From Hymenobacter sp. 5317J-9 (GTDB taxonomy: Bacteria > Bacteroidota > Bacteroidia > Cytophagales > Hymenobacteraceae): DNA of 64,000 nt. Where the stretch lies: positions 2,480,001-2,544,000 of the forward strand of contig NZ_CP095050.1 of NCBI RefSeq assembly GCF_022921075.1, written 5' to 3'. The notes beneath the pieces are model-generated. The model saw only the letters and a program-made list of their open reading frames with translations. It was not told the origin of the DNA and did not search any database. Position 1 is the stretch's first letter, and each line of letters begins with the position of its first letter. The translations under genes were made by a program, and so were the position numbers. Shown here one piece after another: positions 62,650-64,000 of this stretch.

Positions 62650-63411
62650 TTAGACAGCGCGGGCTTCCACGTCGGCCAAGATGCGGCCGCAGTGCTCGCA
62701 CACAATGATTTTCTTGTGCGAGATGATGTCGGCCTGGCGCTGGGGCGGCACCGTGTTGAAGCAGCCACCGCAGGCGTCGCGGCGCACCAGCACCACGGCC
62801 AGGCCGTTGCGCACGTTGCCGCGGATGCGGGTGTAGGCCGTCAGCAGGCGGTCTTCTACCGGCTTGGTGGCCTCTTCGCGCTGGGCCATGATGGTGCGCT
62901 CTTCCTCTTCGTTCTCGCCCACGATGGTGTCGAGCTCCGATTTCTTGTTGTCGAGGTCCTTGCGGCGCTCGTCCAGCTTCGACTTGGTGCCGCTGATTTC
63001 GGCATTTTTCACGTCAATCTGGTACTGCGCCTCTTTGATTTTCTTGTCGGCAATCTGGATTTCCAGGCGCTGCAGCTCAATTTCCTTGGCAATGGCTTCG
63101 AACTCGCGGTTGTTGCGCACGTTCTGCTGCTGCTCGTCGTACTTCTTAATGAGGCTTTCGGCGTCTTTGCTGGCTTGTTTGCGGCTCTTGATGAAGTCGT
63201 TCAGACCCTGAATTTCTTCGTCGAATTTCTTCACGCGCACTTCGTAGCCCGCAATTTCGTCTTCCAAATCCCGCACTTCTTCGGGCAAATCGCCCCGCAC
63301 GCGCCGGATTTCGTCGAGCTGCGAGTCGAGGTGCTGCAGGGTGAGCAGGGCTTCGAGCTTGGCGGCTACGGGAACGTCGGCGGGAGCCACGGCGGCACTT
63401 TTAGCAGTCAT
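62650..63411 (-). CDS. Coiled-coil protein with C4 zinc ribbon (DUF164-like)
   Basis: A 253-residue protein. Residues 25-185 form a long coiled coil, and the end is a zinc ribbon with CGGCFNTVPPQ and CEHCGRIL (about 208-240), the layout of the CT398/DUF164 family. Relatives have been linked to secretion, flagella or RNA metabolism without a firm role. The start overlaps the Nif3-family gene by 11 bp, a gene pair widely conserved in bacteria. Confidence 0.88.
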   Translation of the reverse strand: MTAKSAAVAPADVPVAAKLEALLTLQHLDSQLDEIRRVRGDLPEEVRDLEDEIAGYEVRVKKFDEEIQGLNDFIKSRKQASKDAESLIKKYDEQQQNVRNNREFEAIAKEIELQRLEIQIADKKIKEAQYQIDVKNAEISGTKSKLDERRKDLDNKKSELDTIVGENEEEERTIMAQREEATKPVEDRLLTAYTRIRGNVRNGLAVVLVRRDACGGCFNTVPPQRQADIISHKKIIVCEHCGRILADVEARAV

Positions 63412-64000
63412 ATTGAACGGGGTTCGTAGGGGTTTCAGCGATTAAGACCGCAAAAGTACGTCCAAATCCGGCCGTTAGCAAATCCCGAAACACCTCGCCG
63501 GTGAACTGTTCGCTCTCGAAATGGCCCACGTCGCAGAGCATGAGCCGGCCCTCTGCCCCGAAAAACTCGTGGTATTTCACGTCGCCGGTCACGTAGGCAT
63601 CGGCCCCCGCCGCCCGCGCCGCGCCGATGAGAAACGCGCCCGCCCCGCCGCAAATGGCCACAGTTTTGATGGGCTGCTCAAACGCCGTGTGGCGCACCAC
63701 CGGCACCAGCAGCTGCCGCTTCAGCAGCTGCCGGAATGCGGCCGGGGCCAGCGGTTCGGCCAGCTCGCCCACCAGGCCGGCACCCACGTCCTGGTGCACG
63801 TTTTCCAGCTTAATGAGCTCGTAGGCCACCTCCTCGTAGGGGTGCGCGGCCCGCAAAGCGCGCAGCACCGCCGCCTGCCGGTGCAGCGGCAGCAGCACTT
63901 CCAGCCGGCGTTCTGCCACGGTTTCGGGCTGGTTTTCAGCTCCGATGGCCGGCCGGGTGCCTTCACCGGGCGTGAACGTGCCGGTGCCCTCCGTCTGGAA
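63401..64000 (-). CDS. Nif3-like dinuclear metal-centre protein (3' part)
   Basis: The last 199 codons of a gene that continues beyond the right edge; the frame is open to base 64000. The C-terminal half of Nif3/YbgI/DUF34 proteins is clear: an inner YqfO-like domain (LEVLLPLHRQAAVLRALRAA; HPYEEVAYELIKLEN), then VAICGGAGAFLIGAARAAGA, DAYVTGDVKYHEFF and DVGHFESEQF with metal-ligand His and Glu. The family is conserved, with a possible hydrolase role. It is followed by the overlapping zinc-ribbon gene. Confidence 0.9.
   Translation of the reverse strand, partial: FQTEGTGTFTPGEGTRPAIGAENQPETVAERRLEVLLPLHRQAAVLRALRAAHPYEEVAYELIKLENVHQDVGAGLVGELAEPLAPAAFRQLLKRQLLVPVVRHTAFEQPIKTVAICGGAGAFLIGAARAAGADAYVTGDVKYHEFFGAEGRLMLCDVGHFESEQFTGEVFRDLLTAGFGRTFAVLIAETPTNPVQYDC

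Overview
The window is high-GC bacterial DNA from the phylum Bacteroidota, most like Hymenobacter or a close relative (an inference from gene content). The host genes include a secreted protein with a type IX secretion sorting tail, an ATP-type PEP carboxykinase, GroES/GroEL with a GGM tail, a Bacteroidota-type LptE, and repeated TAnnTTTG promoter boxes.

Layout. About 1-31,652 is a prophage that enters from the left edge; its left end is not in the window. From left to right it holds: small early or unknown genes and a possible DNA-binding protein with 21-bp iterons (1-1,727); a tail-fibre module (1,714-5,104); a head module of S49 protease, scaffold-like protein and major capsid (5,195-9,712), in which one small gene is split by an IS5-family element; a packaging module of ParB-methyltransferase, small terminase and large terminase (9,809-14,036); a portal, neck and lysis module with an exported cysteine peptidase and a candidate unimolecular spanin (14,353-18,830); a single-gene unit with an elaborately folded leader (18,990-19,468); an HTH-amidoligase unit (19,487-20,886); a tail module ending in a 1,047-residue tape measure (20,928-29,314); and an accessory region with a lower-GC HEPN-like gene translationally coupled to a small serine recombinase (29,450-31,652).

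The clearest unexplained signal is regulatory. Five prophage modules start with GTCCTTTTYY, exactly 17 bp, then an octamer close to the Bacteroidota -7 box but with TTCG (once TTTG). Four of the five lie behind an intrinsic terminator. The prophage therefore looks like a chain of terminator-promoter cassettes read by one dedicated promoter class. A second signal is a leader RNA at about 19,002-19,127: a 14-bp closing stem, an 11-bp stem, two inner hairpins, a possible pseudoknot and two tiny reading frames.

From 31,671 to the right edge is ordinary chromosome: an exported nuclease, tRNA-Asp, accA, lipid and membrane enzymes, a Crp/Fnr regulator, a CDF metal exporter, rsmE, pckA, an AraC regulator, a peptide transporter, a T9SS cargo protein, groEL-groES, secG, lptE, a sigma-54 regulator, miaB, pabB, a zinc-ribbon coiled-coil protein and a Nif3-family gene cut by the window edge. 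A REP-like inverted repeat occurs twice in the chromosomal part.
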